From: Kitasatospora sp. NBC_00240 | GTDB taxonomy: Bacteria; Actinomycetota; Actinomycetes; Streptomycetales; Streptomycetaceae | Assembly: GCF_026342405.1 (NCBI RefSeq) | Contig: NZ_JAPEMU010000001.1 | Location: 186,001 to 250,000, forward strand | Length of the DNA stretch: 64,000 nt | Direction of reading: 5' to 3' | In this document: piece after piece, positions 24,515 through 32,634 of the stretch | Layout: each line of letters begins with the position of its first letter | Position numbering within the stretch: position 1 is the stretch's first letter | Notes under the pieces: model-generated | Database searches by the model: none | Told to the model about the DNA's origin: nothing | What the model saw: the letters and a program-made list of their open reading frames with translations, nothing else | Made by a program: the position numbers and the translations under genes

Positions 24515-25261
24515 ATGACGAATCCGACCCGCATCACGGCCCCCGTCCGGCTCGACGACCTGATCGACGCCATCAAGAAGGTGCACCCCGACGCTCTCGA
24601 CCAGCTCTCCGGCGCGGTCATCGCCGCCGACCACCTCGGCGAGCTGGCCGACCACCTGATCGGCCACTTCGTGGACCAGGCGCGCCGTTCCGGCGCCTCC
24701 TGGACGGAGATCGGCCGGAGCATGGGCGTCTCCAAGCAGGCCGCCCAGAAGCGGTTCGTCCCCAAGTCCTCCGGTGCCCAGCCGGACCTCGACCCCAGCC
24801 AGGGCTTCGGGCGCTACACCGACGACGCCCGCAGTGTCGTGATGACCTCGCAGAACGAGGCCTACGCGGCGGGCAACAGCGAGATCCGCCCCGAGCACCT
24901 GGTGCTGGGCCTGCTCGGCCGGCCGGAGGCGCTCGGCGTGGGGACGATCACCGCGCAGGGCGTCACCGCCGACGCCGTCCGGCAGGCGGCCGTCGCGGCG
25001 CTGCCGCCGGCCGTCGCCGAGGTGCCCGAGCTGGTCCCGTTCGACGCGCGGGCCAAGAAGGCGCTGGAGCTCACCTTCCGGGAGGCGCTGCGACTGGGCC
25101 ACAACTACGTCGGCACCGAGCACATCCTGCTCGCCCTGCTGGAACTCGAGGACGGTGACGGCCTGCTGACCGGTCTCGGGATCGACAAGGCGGCCGCCGA
25201 GACGCACATCGCGGCGGCGGTGGCCGCGGAGCAGGCCGCGCACGAGGAGCAGCAGGCCTGA
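24515..25261 (+). CDS. Clp-N-domain protein with N-terminal helix-turn-helix (probable autoregulator)
   Basis: 248 residues. The N-terminal half contains a helix-turn-helix-like segment (GASWTEIGRSMGVSKQAAQK, about residues 65-84), and the C-terminal half holds two Clp-N repeats, including NSEIRPEHLVLGLLG and GHNYVGTEHILLALL. Clp-N repeats normally bind adaptors or substrates in ClpC/ClpA, but no AAA+ ATPase domain is present. No ribosome site precedes the ATG, and the predicted transcription start coincides with it, so translation from a leaderless mRNA is likely. The palindromes in the promoter suggest self-repression. It may sense protein stress, which is inference from the domain pair. 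Confidence 0.85.
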   Translation: MTNPTRITAPVRLDDLIDAIKKVHPDALDQLSGAVIAADHLGELADHLIGHFVDQARRSGASWTEIGRSMGVSKQAAQKRFVPKSSGAQPDLDPSQGFGRYTDDARSVVMTSQNEAYAAGNSEIRPEHLVLGLLGRPEALGVGTITAQGVTADAVRQAAVAALPPAVAEVPELVPFDARAKKALELTFREALRLGHNYVGTEHILLALLELEDGDGLLTGLGIDKAAAETHIAAAVAAEQAAHEEQQA

Positions 25262-25276
25262 CCGACCGGTGGTCGG
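25262..25276 (+). terminator. Hairpin after the Clp-N gene
   Basis: CCGACC-GGT-GGTCGG, a 6-bp perfect stem starting right after the TGA at 25259-25261; the next gene on the opposite strand ends at 25337. Confidence 0.45.
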
Positions 25277-25336
25277 GCAGGCGGCCCGAGCGGGCGCAGC
25301 CGCGCCGGCCGGTGCGACGGCCGCGGCGGCGCCGGA

Positions 25337-26461
25337 TCAGCCCAGCGGGTCCGCCAGTGGCACGCCTTCGGCGAGCAGCGCGTCGACGGCCGCCAGCGCC
25401 TGTTCCAGCCGCTGCACCCGGTCGCCGCGAAGCTCCAGCCACGGGGTCCGGCCGGCTGCCAGCACCTCGCGGAAGCGGCCGGTCATCCAGGGGCGCAGAT
25501 GCTCGCCGTCGCGCAGGCCGTCGTCGTCGAACGGGACGCCTTCGTCGGAGGTGAGCAGGTAGAGGGCGCGCGGTGGCAGGCCGGCGGCGAGCTCCCGGAC
25601 CGGCCCGGTGACGGCGCCCCGGTAGCGCTCCTGCCAGACGGTGGTGGCGAGGGCGTCGGTGTCGCAGACCAGGACGGGGCCGCCGGCGCGGGCGGCCCCG
25701 TCCTCGGCGGCGCTCTGCCGGCGGCAGACCAGTTCGAAGTCCCGGTCGTCCCACTCCAGGTCGAAGACGGTCGGCGGCGGGCCGGCCGGGTCGGCGACGG
25801 CCCGGGCGACGGCGAGCTTGGCGGCCGTCAGCTCCCGGCCGTACTCGGGCACCCAGCCGGTCAGGGCGTGCGGCCCGCCTCTGGTGCGCAGTGCGGCGGC
25901 GAGGTCGCGGGAGAGCGTGGTGGTGCCGGTGGACTCGGCGCCGAGCACGACCACCCGGCGGGCCAGCCAGGCGCGGACGGGCGGCTCCAGCTCCGTCCAG
26001 TACCCGGCGGGGTCGGCGCGGACCTTCGTCCCCGACACGGGGAAGGTGTCACGCCCCTGGTCGAGCAGGACGGCGGCGGAGTCGAAGCGGCGGGCCAGTT
26101 CGGTGCCGTAGGGCTCGGAGCTGAACACCGCGTCCACCGCCGGAGCGCGGCCGTCGGCGGCGTCCGCCCGGGCGACACCGTCCCGCATCAGCGCGACGTG
26201 CCCGTCCCAGGCCGCCTCGCTGTCGTAGTCGACGGCCAGGTTGTCGACCACGCCGGCCACCCGGACGTGCGGGTCACCGGCCCAGGCCTCGGCGACCCAG
26301 GAGACCCGGGCCGCGAGCGGTATCGACTCGACGTCGGCGGCCATCACCACGACCGTGACCAGGTCGCAGGCGTCGGCGGCGCTGCGGATCAGGAAGTGGT
26401 GGCCGGCGTGCGGCGGGTAGAACTTGCCGATCAACAGGCCGTGCCGGAACCGCGCGCTCAT
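25337..26461 (-). CDS. nadR: Bifunctional NMN adenylyltransferase / nicotinamide riboside kinase (NadR-like)
   Basis: A 374-residue cytoplasmic NAD-salvage enzyme. The N-terminal nucleotidyltransferase domain starts LLIGKFYPPHAGHHFLI with the HxGH signature; the second domain has the kinase P-loop VVVLGAESTGTTTLSRDLA (about residues 172-190) and acidic motifs ELVCRRQ...VCDTD. There is no N-terminal helix-turn-helix, so unlike enterobacterial NadR it should not be a repressor. It phosphorylates nicotinamide riboside and adenylylates NMN to NAD. The ATG at 26461 overlaps the pnuC stop, coupling uptake with conversion. Confidence 0.92.
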   Translation of the reverse strand: MSARFRHGLLIGKFYPPHAGHHFLIRSAADACDLVTVVVMAADVESIPLAARVSWVAEAWAGDPHVRVAGVVDNLAVDYDSEAAWDGHVALMRDGVARADAADGRAPAVDAVFSSEPYGTELARRFDSAAVLLDQGRDTFPVSGTKVRADPAGYWTELEPPVRAWLARRVVVLGAESTGTTTLSRDLAAALRTRGGPHALTGWVPEYGRELTAAKLAVARAVADPAGPPPTVFDLEWDDRDFELVCRRQSAAEDGAARAGGPVLVCDTDALATTVWQERYRGAVTGPVRELAAGLPPRALYLLTSDEGVPFDDDGLRDGEHLRPWMTGRFREVLAAGRTPWLELRGDRVQRLEQALAAVDALLAEGVPLADPLG

Positions 26462-27120
26462 GCCGGCACCGCCGTCAGCTGCGGGGCCGCGGCGGCGGCC
26501 AGGTCGCGGCGCCAGGCCCGCAGGCCCAGTCCGCAGAGGCCCAGGAACAGCAGATAGACGAGGGCGGTGAGGTCCAGCGACTTGCTGAGGTAGAGCGGGA
26601 TGTAGACCAGGTCGGCGGCGATCCAGAAGTACCAGGTCTCGATCCGCCTGGTGTTGAGCAGCCATTGGGCGGCCAGTGACAGGGCGGTGGTGAGGGCGTC
26701 CCAGAACGGGGCGCTGTCCCCGGCCCGGGCGAGCAGGACGGTGAGCCCCCAGGTCGCCGGGACGAGCAGGGCCGAGGTGACGGCCAGCAGGCGGGGCCCG
26801 GCGGGGCGGACGCCGACGCCGGTGCGGTCGGCCCCGCCGCGCAGCCACTGCCACCAGCCGTGCGCGCCGAGGGCGAGGAAGACCACCTGGAGGGCGGCGT
26901 CCGCGTAGAGCCGGGCGCCGGCGAAGAGGACCAGGAAGAAGACGTTGTTGGCGATGCCGACGGGGAAGTTCCAGGTCTTCCCCTTGACGGTCAGCCAGAC
27001 GCAGGCCGCGCCGGTGGCGAAGCCGAGCAGTTCGGCCCAGGTCACCTCGTCGCCGCCGACATGGCCGAGCACGGTGGTGAGCGGCGCGGTGAGGTCGCTC
27101 AGGAATTCGGTGATGGGCAC
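26458..27120 (-). CDS. pnuC: Nicotinamide riboside transporter PnuC
   Basis: 220 residues with about seven hydrophobic helices. Family signatures: VKGKTWNFPVGIANNVFFLVLF and the substrate-binding region WLLNTRRIETWYFWIAADLVYIPLYL. It imports nicotinamide riboside by facilitated diffusion, trapped by the kinase encoded next (nadR, 4-base overlap). GTG at 27120 has AGGAGG just upstream. A near-perfect palindrome 14 bases upstream of the start probably controls the operon. Confidence 0.93.
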   Translation of the reverse strand: MPITEFLSDLTAPLTTVLGHVGGDEVTWAELLGFATGAACVWLTVKGKTWNFPVGIANNVFFLVLFAGARLYADAALQVVFLALGAHGWWQWLRGGADRTGVGVRPAGPRLLAVTSALLVPATWGLTVLLARAGDSAPFWDALTTALSLAAQWLLNTRRIETWYFWIAADLVYIPLYLSKSLDLTALVYLLFLGLCGLGLRAWRRDLAAAAAPQLTAVPA

Positions 27121-27133
27121 GGCCCCTCCTGCA

Positions 27134-27158
27134 CATTATGGTCAGGGTGACGATAATG
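27134..27158 (-). promoter_or_regulatory. Palindromic operator upstream of pnuC-nadR
   Basis: CATTATGGTCA-GGG-TGACGATAATG: 11-base arms with a single mismatch and a 3-base centre, in a local AT-rich island 14 bases before the GTG start. Location and symmetry suggest repression by an NAD-metabolism regulator (NrtR or NiaR class are known for such operons), but the match to any published box is not claimed. Confidence 0.6.
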
Positions 27159-27242
27159 ATCCGGGAGGGGCAATGCAACCCTTCCACCTGGCGGAATCGC
27201 ACCGGCCCGGCCAGGCACGGGGCAGCCCGGCCCGGTGCCCGG

Positions 27243-28580
27243 TCACCGCGGCCCGGCGCCGGCCCGCTCCGGCTCGGCGAGGAAGGACGCCAGCCCGACT
27301 CCCAGCAGCGGCACCGCGCACAGGACCAGCAGCACCCCGCGCGGGCCGTGGCTCACGGCGAGCAGCCCGAGCACCGGCGCGATCAGGCCACCGACGCTCA
27401 CCGCCAGCCCCAGGGTGACCCCGGCGGCCGTGCCCGGCCGGGTGGGGAGATAGTCCTGGCCGAGCTTCACCAGGACCGCGAAGGGCAGGTTGAGCGCGGC
27501 GCCCGCCAGCACCGCGAACAGCAGCGGCTGGTACTGGCCCGGCATCAGCCGCAGGCCGAGCAGGGCGGGAACGGCGAGCGCCGTACCCAGCCGGACGGTC
27601 CGCACCAGCCCGATCCGGTCGGCGATCCGCCCCCCGCCGAGCGTGCCCGCCACCCCGCCGCCGAGGAAGCAGGTCAGGGCCACCCCGCCGAGCGCCTGCG
27701 AGGCGTGCAGATCACGCAACCAGTACAACGTCACGAAGGTGCTCACCCCGAAGAAGACCACCGAGCGGACCACCTCGACGGCGGTCAGCAGCAGGAAGGG
27801 CCCCCAGCGGTCGGTGCCGACCGGCACCCCCGCGCGGGCGGCGGCCAGCGCGCGCTGCCGGTGGCGGTCCCGGAACAACACGTACGCCATCAGCAGCGCG
27901 GGCGGCACGAACAGCACCGTCGAACCCACTCCCCAGGCCACCAGCGCCGGCGTGGCCAGGACGGGAGCCAGGAAGAACCCGACGCTGCCACCGGCCGCGA
28001 AGACGCCCATCGCCGCCGTGCTCTCCCCCGCCGCCTCACGCGCGGCCTTGCCCGCGGCCGGGTGGAACATCGCAACCCCGAGGCCGGACAGCAGCACCAG
28101 CAGCCACACGGCCGGGTAGGACGGCACCAGCCCCGAGAGGCCGAGCCCCAGGCCCGCCAGGGCCACCCCGGCGGCCGCCAACCAGCCGAGCCGCCTCCGG
28201 TCGACGGCCAGGCCGACGAACGGCTGCGGCACCGAACTCCCCAGCGTCGCGGCGAGGGTGAGCCCGCCGGCCGCCACGTAGCCGTAGCCGCGCTCCAGCA
28301 CGAAGTAGGGGACCACGGCCGGGACCAGGCCCTGGTACAGGTCGTCCACCGCGTGCGCGACGCCCCACATCCGCATCCGGCGCCAGACGCCGGGCTCCGC
28401 GGGTGCCGCCTTGAGCGGTGCTGCTGTGAGCGGCGCCGTATCGAGCGGTCCGGTCGGCGTGGTCGGGGTCGGCGCGGTCGGCGCGGTCGGCGCGGTCGGC
28501 GCGGTCGGCGCGGTTGGCCCCGGCCGGTCGGTGCGCCGCCCGCCGCCGTGCTGCCTGCTGTCCTGCGTACGGCTGTTCAT
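27243..28580 (-). CDS. MFS transporter, fosmidomycin-resistance-like
   Basis: A 445-residue permease. After a Pro/Thr/Ala-rich N-terminal tail of about 55 residues the transporter begins RMWGVAHAVDDLYQGLVPAV, the DDxYQG pattern typical of the Fsr/fosmidomycin-resistance branch. Helices and the FVGLAVDRRRLGWL loop are intact. The ATG at 28580 has GGAGG about 12 bases upstream. The tail contains five APT units encoded by a 9-bp minisatellite. Divergent from an AraC-type regulator that likely controls it; it probably exports a toxic compound. Confidence 0.87.
   Translation of the reverse strand: MNSRTQDSRQHGGGRRTDRPGPTAPTAPTAPTAPTAPTPTTPTGPLDTAPLTAAPLKAAPAEPGVWRRMRMWGVAHAVDDLYQGLVPAVVPYFVLERGYGYVAAGGLTLAATLGSSVPQPFVGLAVDRRRLGWLAAAGVALAGLGLGLSGLVPSYPAVWLLVLLSGLGVAMFHPAAGKAAREAAGESTAAMGVFAAGGSVGFFLAPVLATPALVAWGVGSTVLFVPPALLMAYVLFRDRHRQRALAAARAGVPVGTDRWGPFLLLTAVEVVRSVVFFGVSTFVTLYWLRDLHASQALGGVALTCFLGGGVAGTLGGGRIADRIGLVRTVRLGTALAVPALLGLRLMPGQYQPLLFAVLAGAALNLPFAVLVKLGQDYLPTRPGTAAGVTLGLAVSVGGLIAPVLGLLAVSHGPRGVLLVLCAVPLLGVGLASFLAEPERAGAGPR
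28467..28511. repeat. 9-bp minisatellite inside the MFS gene
   Basis: Five perfect copies of GGTCGGCGC (28467-28511), followed by a degenerate one. In the minus-strand gene each unit encodes an Ala-Pro-Thr tripeptide, so copy-number changes only lengthen or shorten the cytoplasmic tail. Confidence 0.85.
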
Positions 28581-28674
28581 GCCGTGGATCGACCTCCCGG
28601 ATCGGCCTGCTGCGGGTACGGGCCTCAGCCTGCCGGGAGCGCCGGGTGGTCGGCTTCCGTTACTCTGACAAACA

Positions 28675-29424
28675 ATGTCGAAATTCCGCCAGCATCCGCA
28701 CGAGCCGACCCGCCGGCCGCTGGCGCACGGCGAGCGCGTCGAGTGGCACTTCCACACCGCGAACCAGCTGATCTGCCCGGGCCGGGGAGTCCTCCGGGTG
28801 TCCACGCCGGACGGCCGGTGGGTCGTCCCGCCGCACCGCGCGGTCTGGCTCCCGGCGGGCGTCCCGCACGCCCACCAGGCTTACGGGCCGGCCGAGCTGC
28901 GCTGCCTGGCATTCCCCGCCGAGGTCAACCCGCTGCGACTGGAGCAGCCGGCCGTGCTCGCCGTGACCCCGCTGCTGCGCGAGGTCATCGCCCTCCTCAG
29001 CGGGCCGGACCCGCCCGCCGGCGAACAGCTCCGCACCCTGGAGCAGGTCGCCCTGGACCAGCTGCGACAGGCCCCGCCGCTGGAACTGCTGCTGCCGACA
29101 CCGTCGGATCCCCGACTGCGCGACGTCACCGACCTGCTCGTCGCCGACCCCGCCGACCAGCGCTCGCTGGCCCGGCTCGGCGCGGCGGTCGGCGCCTCCG
29201 AGCGGACCCTCAGCCGGCTGTTCCGCCGCGACACCGGCATGAGCTTCCCGCAGTGGCGGACGCAGCTGCGCCTGCAGCACTCCCTGACCCTGCTCGCCGC
29301 CGGCCACTCGGTCACCGCCGTCGCCGCCGCCACCGGCTACTCGTCGCCGAGTGCCTTCGTGGAGGCCTTCCGGCTCGCCTTCGGCACCACTCCCGGCAGG
29401 CACCAGCGCGAGGGCGGGCACTGA
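28675..29424 (+). CDS. AraC-family transcriptional regulator
   Basis: 249 residues. The N-terminal cupin-like sensor domain (HTANQLICPGRGVLRVSTPDG, then VPPHRAVWLPAGVPHAH) is followed by a C-terminal double helix-turn-helix: LARLGAAVGASERTLSRLF and VTAVAAATGYSSPSAFVEAF, with the FGTTPGRHQ ending. The HAVWIP-type cupin is common in regulators of exporter genes. No ribosome site precedes the ATG at 28675, so it may be translated leaderless. It probably regulates the divergent MFS gene 95 bases away. Confidence 0.9.
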   Translation: MSKFRQHPHEPTRRPLAHGERVEWHFHTANQLICPGRGVLRVSTPDGRWVVPPHRAVWLPAGVPHAHQAYGPAELRCLAFPAEVNPLRLEQPAVLAVTPLLREVIALLSGPDPPAGEQLRTLEQVALDQLRQAPPLELLLPTPSDPRLRDVTDLLVADPADQRSLARLGAAVGASERTLSRLFRRDTGMSFPQWRTQLRLQHSLTLLAAGHSVTAVAAATGYSSPSAFVEAFRLAFGTTPGRHQREGGH

Positions 29425-29495
29425 GCCGGGCGGCCGAGCCCGAGTTCACCCGGCCCCCTGGTCGAAGCAGGCGGCCCGACCTGGGAGACTGGATC

Positions 29496-29714
29496 ATGAC
29501 CCTCAACCGCCGCCCGCTCGGGCAGCCCTTCTCCGACCCCGCCGCGGACGACTCCGCGGCCGCCGTCCGCACCGGGCCGCTGCCCGTCGCGACGGCTCCG
29601 GTGTTCCGCCGGCCGCCCGGTACGGAGGAGCCCGCCCCGGCCGCCGTACGGCGCCCGCTCGGCGACCGTGACCTGCTGCCGTTCTCCGACGCCGGCCGCC
29701 CCGCCGAAGCCTGA
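29496..29714 (+). CDS. Small hypothetical protein
   Basis: 72 residues, Pro-rich, without helices or signal peptide. Two similar halves: NRRPLGQPFSDPA near the start and VRRPLGDRDLLPFSDAG near the end, i.e. an internal RRPLG...PFSD repeat. ATG at 29496 has GGGAGA at 29483-29488, and codon use is normal for the window. It lies 71 bases after the AraC gene and is followed by a strong terminator. No family recognised. Confidence 0.5.
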   Translation: MTLNRRPLGQPFSDPAADDSAAAVRTGPLPVATAPVFRRPPGTEEPAPAAVRRPLGDRDLLPFSDAGRPAEA

Positions 29715-29722
29715 CCGCCGGC

Positions 29723-29759
29723 TCCCCGTACCGGACGGCGGCACCGTCCGGTACGGGGA
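29723..29759. terminator. 16-bp perfect hairpin between convergent genes
   Basis: TCCCCGTACCGGACGG (29723-29738) pairs perfectly with 29744-29759 around a 5-base loop. Its right arm is then partly repeated in a 25-bp direct duplication (29751-29775 and 29776-29798). Likely ends transcripts from both sides. Confidence 0.75.
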
Positions 29760-29818
29760 ACCGGTCAGCGACCCGGTACGGGGAACCGGTCAGCGACCGG
29801 GTGCCGGGCCGGGCCGGA

Positions 29819-31045
29819 TCAGCAGTCCGGGATCACGGTGCCGTTATTGTCCTTGGCCACGTCGTTGCCCCAGCGGGACAAGTAGTACGCCGACACCCAC
29901 TGACCGCCCGGGCCGACGTCCGGATCGGTCTTCAGCCACCAGTGGTTGAAGCTGCTCCCACTGGAGATCTGCCGCCCCCAGGCCTTGCAGAACACGTAGT
30001 TGGTGCCCTGGTACAGCGTCCCCGTACTGCTGGTGCTGGTGGGCGAGCCGAACACCGGCGCGTTGGCGAAGGTGTCCACCCAGTACTTGGAAGCGGTCGG
30101 CGGCGGAGGCGTGGTGGTCGAGCCGCCCGGACAGTCCGGGATCACGGTGCCGTTGTTGTCCTTGGCCACGTCGTTGCCCCAGCGGGACAAGTAGTACGCC
30201 GACACCCACTGACCGCCCGGGCCGACGTCCGGATCGGTCTTCAGCCACCAGTGGTTGAAGCTGCTCCCACTGGAGATCTGCCGCCCCCAGGCCTTGCAGA
30301 ACACGTAGTTGGTGCCCTGGTACAGCGTCCCCGTACTGCTGGTGCTGGTGGGCGAGCCGAACACCGACGCGTTGGCGAAGGTGTCCACCCAGTACTGGCC
30401 GCCACCGGGCGGCGGGTTGGGGTTCCCGCCGCCCGGACCGTAGAGGCGGATCGCGCCGTAGTAGTCACCGTGCGAAGACAGCGCCGCCACCTGGACCTGG
30501 CCGCCGGAGTACGGTGCCTCCGCGATCCAGCCCTGGCCCAGGTACATCGCCACATGGTGGATGGTCGAGGCGGTGTTGCCGAAGAACACCAAGTCCCCCG
30601 GGAGCAACGGCGCCGTGCCGTCGGCACGGTAGTAACGGGCGACGGCCCGGGCGGAGGGCCACTGGGTGGTGGTCACCCCGTTGATCACATCGGTGCCCAC
30701 CGCCAGGTAGTACGCGTAACGCACCATGCCGGAGCAGTCCAGGCCCCGGACGTGGCAGTCGTTCGGAGCGCCGTTGGAGGCGTCGCAGATCCCGTACGAC
30801 AGTCCGGGCTGCGCACCGTGGCCGCCACCCCAGGAATACGGGGTGCCGATCAGCCCGCAGGCGGAGTTCACCGCGGCGGTGGCCTGCGGCGCGGCGCCGG
30901 AGGCGAGCACCCCGCAGGCGGGGGCGGCCTGGGCGGGCTGCGCCCCGGCGAAGAAGACCAGCAGGGAGGCGAAGACGGCCAGCAGGGCCACATGGCGCAG
31001 CACCAGAAGTGCTCGACGCGGTAACGGGTCGACGCGCGTAGTCAT
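29819..31045 (-). CDS. Secreted NlpC/P60 peptidoglycan hydrolase with duplicated C-terminal domain
   Basis: 408 residues. A signal peptide (basic start, LLVLRHVALLAVFASLLVFF, then AQAAPA) is followed by an NlpC/P60 catalytic domain: Cys in GLDCSGMVRYAYYL, His in STIHHVAMYLGQGW. It cleaves D-Glu/mDAP-type bonds in peptidoglycan. After a Gly/Pro linker come two almost identical domains of about 90 residues (each from YWVDTFANA to GTVIPDC, two Cys each) joined by a Pro/Thr linker; they look like SH3-like cell-wall-binding units. The two copies differ by only a couple of bases, so the duplication is recent or kept uniform. ATG at 31045; ribosome site weak. Confidence 0.88.
   Translation of the reverse strand: MTTRVDPLPRRALLVLRHVALLAVFASLLVFFAGAQPAQAAPACGVLASGAAPQATAAVNSACGLIGTPYSWGGGHGAQPGLSYGICDASNGAPNDCHVRGLDCSGMVRYAYYLAVGTDVINGVTTTQWPSARAVARYYRADGTAPLLPGDLVFFGNTASTIHHVAMYLGQGWIAEAPYSGGQVQVAALSSHGDYYGAIRLYGPGGGNPNPPPGGGQYWVDTFANASVFGSPTSTSSTGTLYQGTNYVFCKAWGRQISSGSSFNHWWLKTDPDVGPGGQWVSAYYLSRWGNDVAKDNNGTVIPDCPGGSTTTPPPPTASKYWVDTFANAPVFGSPTSTSSTGTLYQGTNYVFCKAWGRQISSGSSFNHWWLKTDPDVGPGGQWVSAYYLSRWGNDVAKDNNGTVIPDC
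29822..30399. repeat. 309-bp in-frame tandem duplication
   Basis: About 268 bases at 29822-30090 recur at 30131-30399 with a period of 309 bases (103 codons). I found only two substitutions, at GTTATTG versus GTTGTTG and GGCGCG versus GACGCG. The linkers between copies differ. It encodes the doubled C-terminal domain of the NlpC/P60 protein. Confidence 0.9.
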
Positions 31046-31511
31046 CAGGGAGTCCCGAGGGTCAGGTGCCGTAAGTGGCAGGAGGGAGAGGGGAGTTGAT
31101 GGCGGCCATTGAAGCAGCGGGAGACTCGCCCCGGTAGACCCTGAACGGAAAATCGCGGCACCGACACGACTGCTTCACAGGCCTGTGGCGACGCCCACCA
31201 CAGGTCCGGCCCCGATGCCTTGCCGTCCACCACTGGAGGCTCTGCGCCTGTGCCTGCCCCGGCTCCTCCACCGCGGGCGGACGGCCACTGCGGGACCGGC
31301 GGGGCGCGGCGACCGAGGGGCGCGGCGGGGTCGACTGGCACGACGGGGCCGACGGGCGCGGCGGCCGAGGGGGGAGCACCTCGCACCCGCCGATGTGACG
31401 GCGTACGCGGTCGGCCTTCCCCCGTCGGCCGTCCACGGCCCACGGCCCACGGCCCACGGCCCGCGGCGCCGGGCGTGGGCCGGAGCGGGCCGCCCGGTGC
31501 TCCGGCGATGG
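31046..31511. other. Gene-free stretch with 7-bp repeats
   Basis: 466 bases between the NlpC/P60 gene start and the MarR gene end. It contains CACGGCC four times in tandem (31434-31461) and otherwise GC-rich sequence with no supported gene. The leader of the hydrolase gene should lie at its left end; I looked for a ydaO-type (c-di-AMP) riboswitch there, which often precedes such genes, but could not recognise its conserved parts. Confidence 0.4.
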
Positions 31512-31967
31512 TCAGTCGCGGTCGGCGACGAAGGGGCCCTCCTCGACGAAGCGGCGCAGGAGGCGGGCGAAGGTCCGGGCGTCGGCCTGCGGCCAGTCCG
31601 CGAGCGAGGCCTCGATGGCGTCCGTCAATCGTTGCCTGGTGGCCGCCACGACGGCGTCGCCGTCCCCGGCGAGGGCGAGCAGCGTCGCGCGGCCGTCCGC
31701 CGGGTCGGGCCGGCGCTCCAGCAGGCCGGCCTGCTCCAGGCGGTCGGCGCGCCGGGTCACGGTGGTGCGGTCGAGTCCGATCTCCCGGCCGAGGTCGGCG
31801 GCGCTGCGCGGGCCGGTCCGGGCGAGGCCGCTGAGGACGGGATAGGTGAGGTCGTCGACGGCCTCACCCAGCCCTTCGGTCAGCCGGACGTAGAGGCGGG
31901 CGCGGGTGCTCCGGCGCAGGAGCACTCCGAGGGCGTGGGCGATGTCTTGTCCTGTCGAGTCCGTCAC
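31512..31967 (-). CDS. MarR-family transcriptional regulator
   Basis: 151 residues, standard length. The winged helix is visible: RSAADLGREIGLDRTTVTRR (recognition region) and wing DPADGRATLLALAGDGD. Divergent from the NTF2-like gene, with inverted repeats in between that fit a dimeric MarR protein. It probably represses both and responds to a small phenolic or similar ligand. Confidence 0.9.
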   Translation of the reverse strand: MTDSTGQDIAHALGVLLRRSTRARLYVRLTEGLGEAVDDLTYPVLSGLARTGPRSAADLGREIGLDRTTVTRRADRLEQAGLLERRPDPADGRATLLALAGDGDAVVAATRQRLTDAIEASLADWPQADARTFARLLRRFVEEGPFVADRD

Positions 31968-31978
31968 CCCTCCAGATT

Positions 31979-32033
31979 AGCGTGCGCGGCACACGCTTTT
32001 CCGCTACAGTCAGATGCGTGCCCAAGGCACGCA
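31979..32033. promoter_or_regulatory. Two inverted repeats, probable MarR operators
   Basis: AGCGTG-N7-CACGCT (31979-31997) and TGCGTGCC-CAA-GGCACGCA (32015-32033, perfect 8-bp arms). They share the half-site GCGTG/CACGC and lie in the divergent MarR/NTF2 intergenic region. Confidence 0.65.
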
Positions 32034-32085
32034 CTTGCGCACCGCCCCACGGCGGGCCGCTCCCGTACGCAATCGGAGGAATCCC

Positions 32086-32514
32086 ATGAACAGCACCGAC
32101 ATCCGCACCGACATCCGCACCGGCGCCCGCACCGACATCCGCGCCGCGCTCACCGACCTGCTCCTCACCCCGGGTCTCGACCTGGACGAGGCCGCCGAGC
32201 GGCACTTCGCCCCCGACTACCGCCAGCGCACCGACGGCAGCTGGGCGGACCGCACCGAGTTCCTCGCCCACATCGCCCACCTGCGCACGGTGGTGGCCGG
32301 CGGCTCGGTCGAGGTGCACGACGAACTCGCGGACGGCGACCGCTACGCCGACCGCCACACCATGGAGGTCGTCAAGAAGGACGGCTCCACGGTCCGCATG
32401 GAGGTCTACCTGTTCGCCGAGTTCGCGCCCGACGGCCGCTTCCGCCGGATCGAGGAGACCACCCTGATGCTCGAAGGCTCCGACGGTGACCGCAACCTCG
32501 GCAGCGCCCGCTGA
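32086..32514 (+). CDS. NTF2-like (SnoaL-type) small protein
   Basis: 142 residues with the cone-shaped NTF2 pattern: TDLLLTPGLDLDEAAERHFAPDYRQR, FLAHIAHLRTVV, then beta strands ending FAPDGRFRRIEETTLML. Such proteins are isomerases, cyclases or ligand-binding partners. The extreme N-terminus has DIRT repeats. ATG at 32086 is preceded by CGGAGGA (32074-32080). Likely under the divergent MarR regulator, perhaps as part of a detoxification response. Confidence 0.82.
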   Translation: MNSTDIRTDIRTGARTDIRAALTDLLLTPGLDLDEAAERHFAPDYRQRTDGSWADRTEFLAHIAHLRTVVAGGSVEVHDELADGDRYADRHTMEVVKKDGSTVRMEVYLFAEFAPDGRFRRIEETTLMLEGSDGDRNLGSAR

Positions 32515-32634
32515 ACCACCCGCCGCGCAGCCCGTTCCCGCACCACCGGTGGCTCGACGACACCCTGGCCGCCACCCCCCGAAGTCCGCGGGACCGGTCG
32601 ACCGGCGGAAGCCGGCGTGGATCCCGGCCGCGTG

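Noticed and set aside
31046..31200. ydaO (c-di-AMP) riboswitch upstream of the NlpC/P60 gene
   Set aside because: Such riboswitches often precede these genes, but I could not find the conserved core; a covariance-model search would decide.
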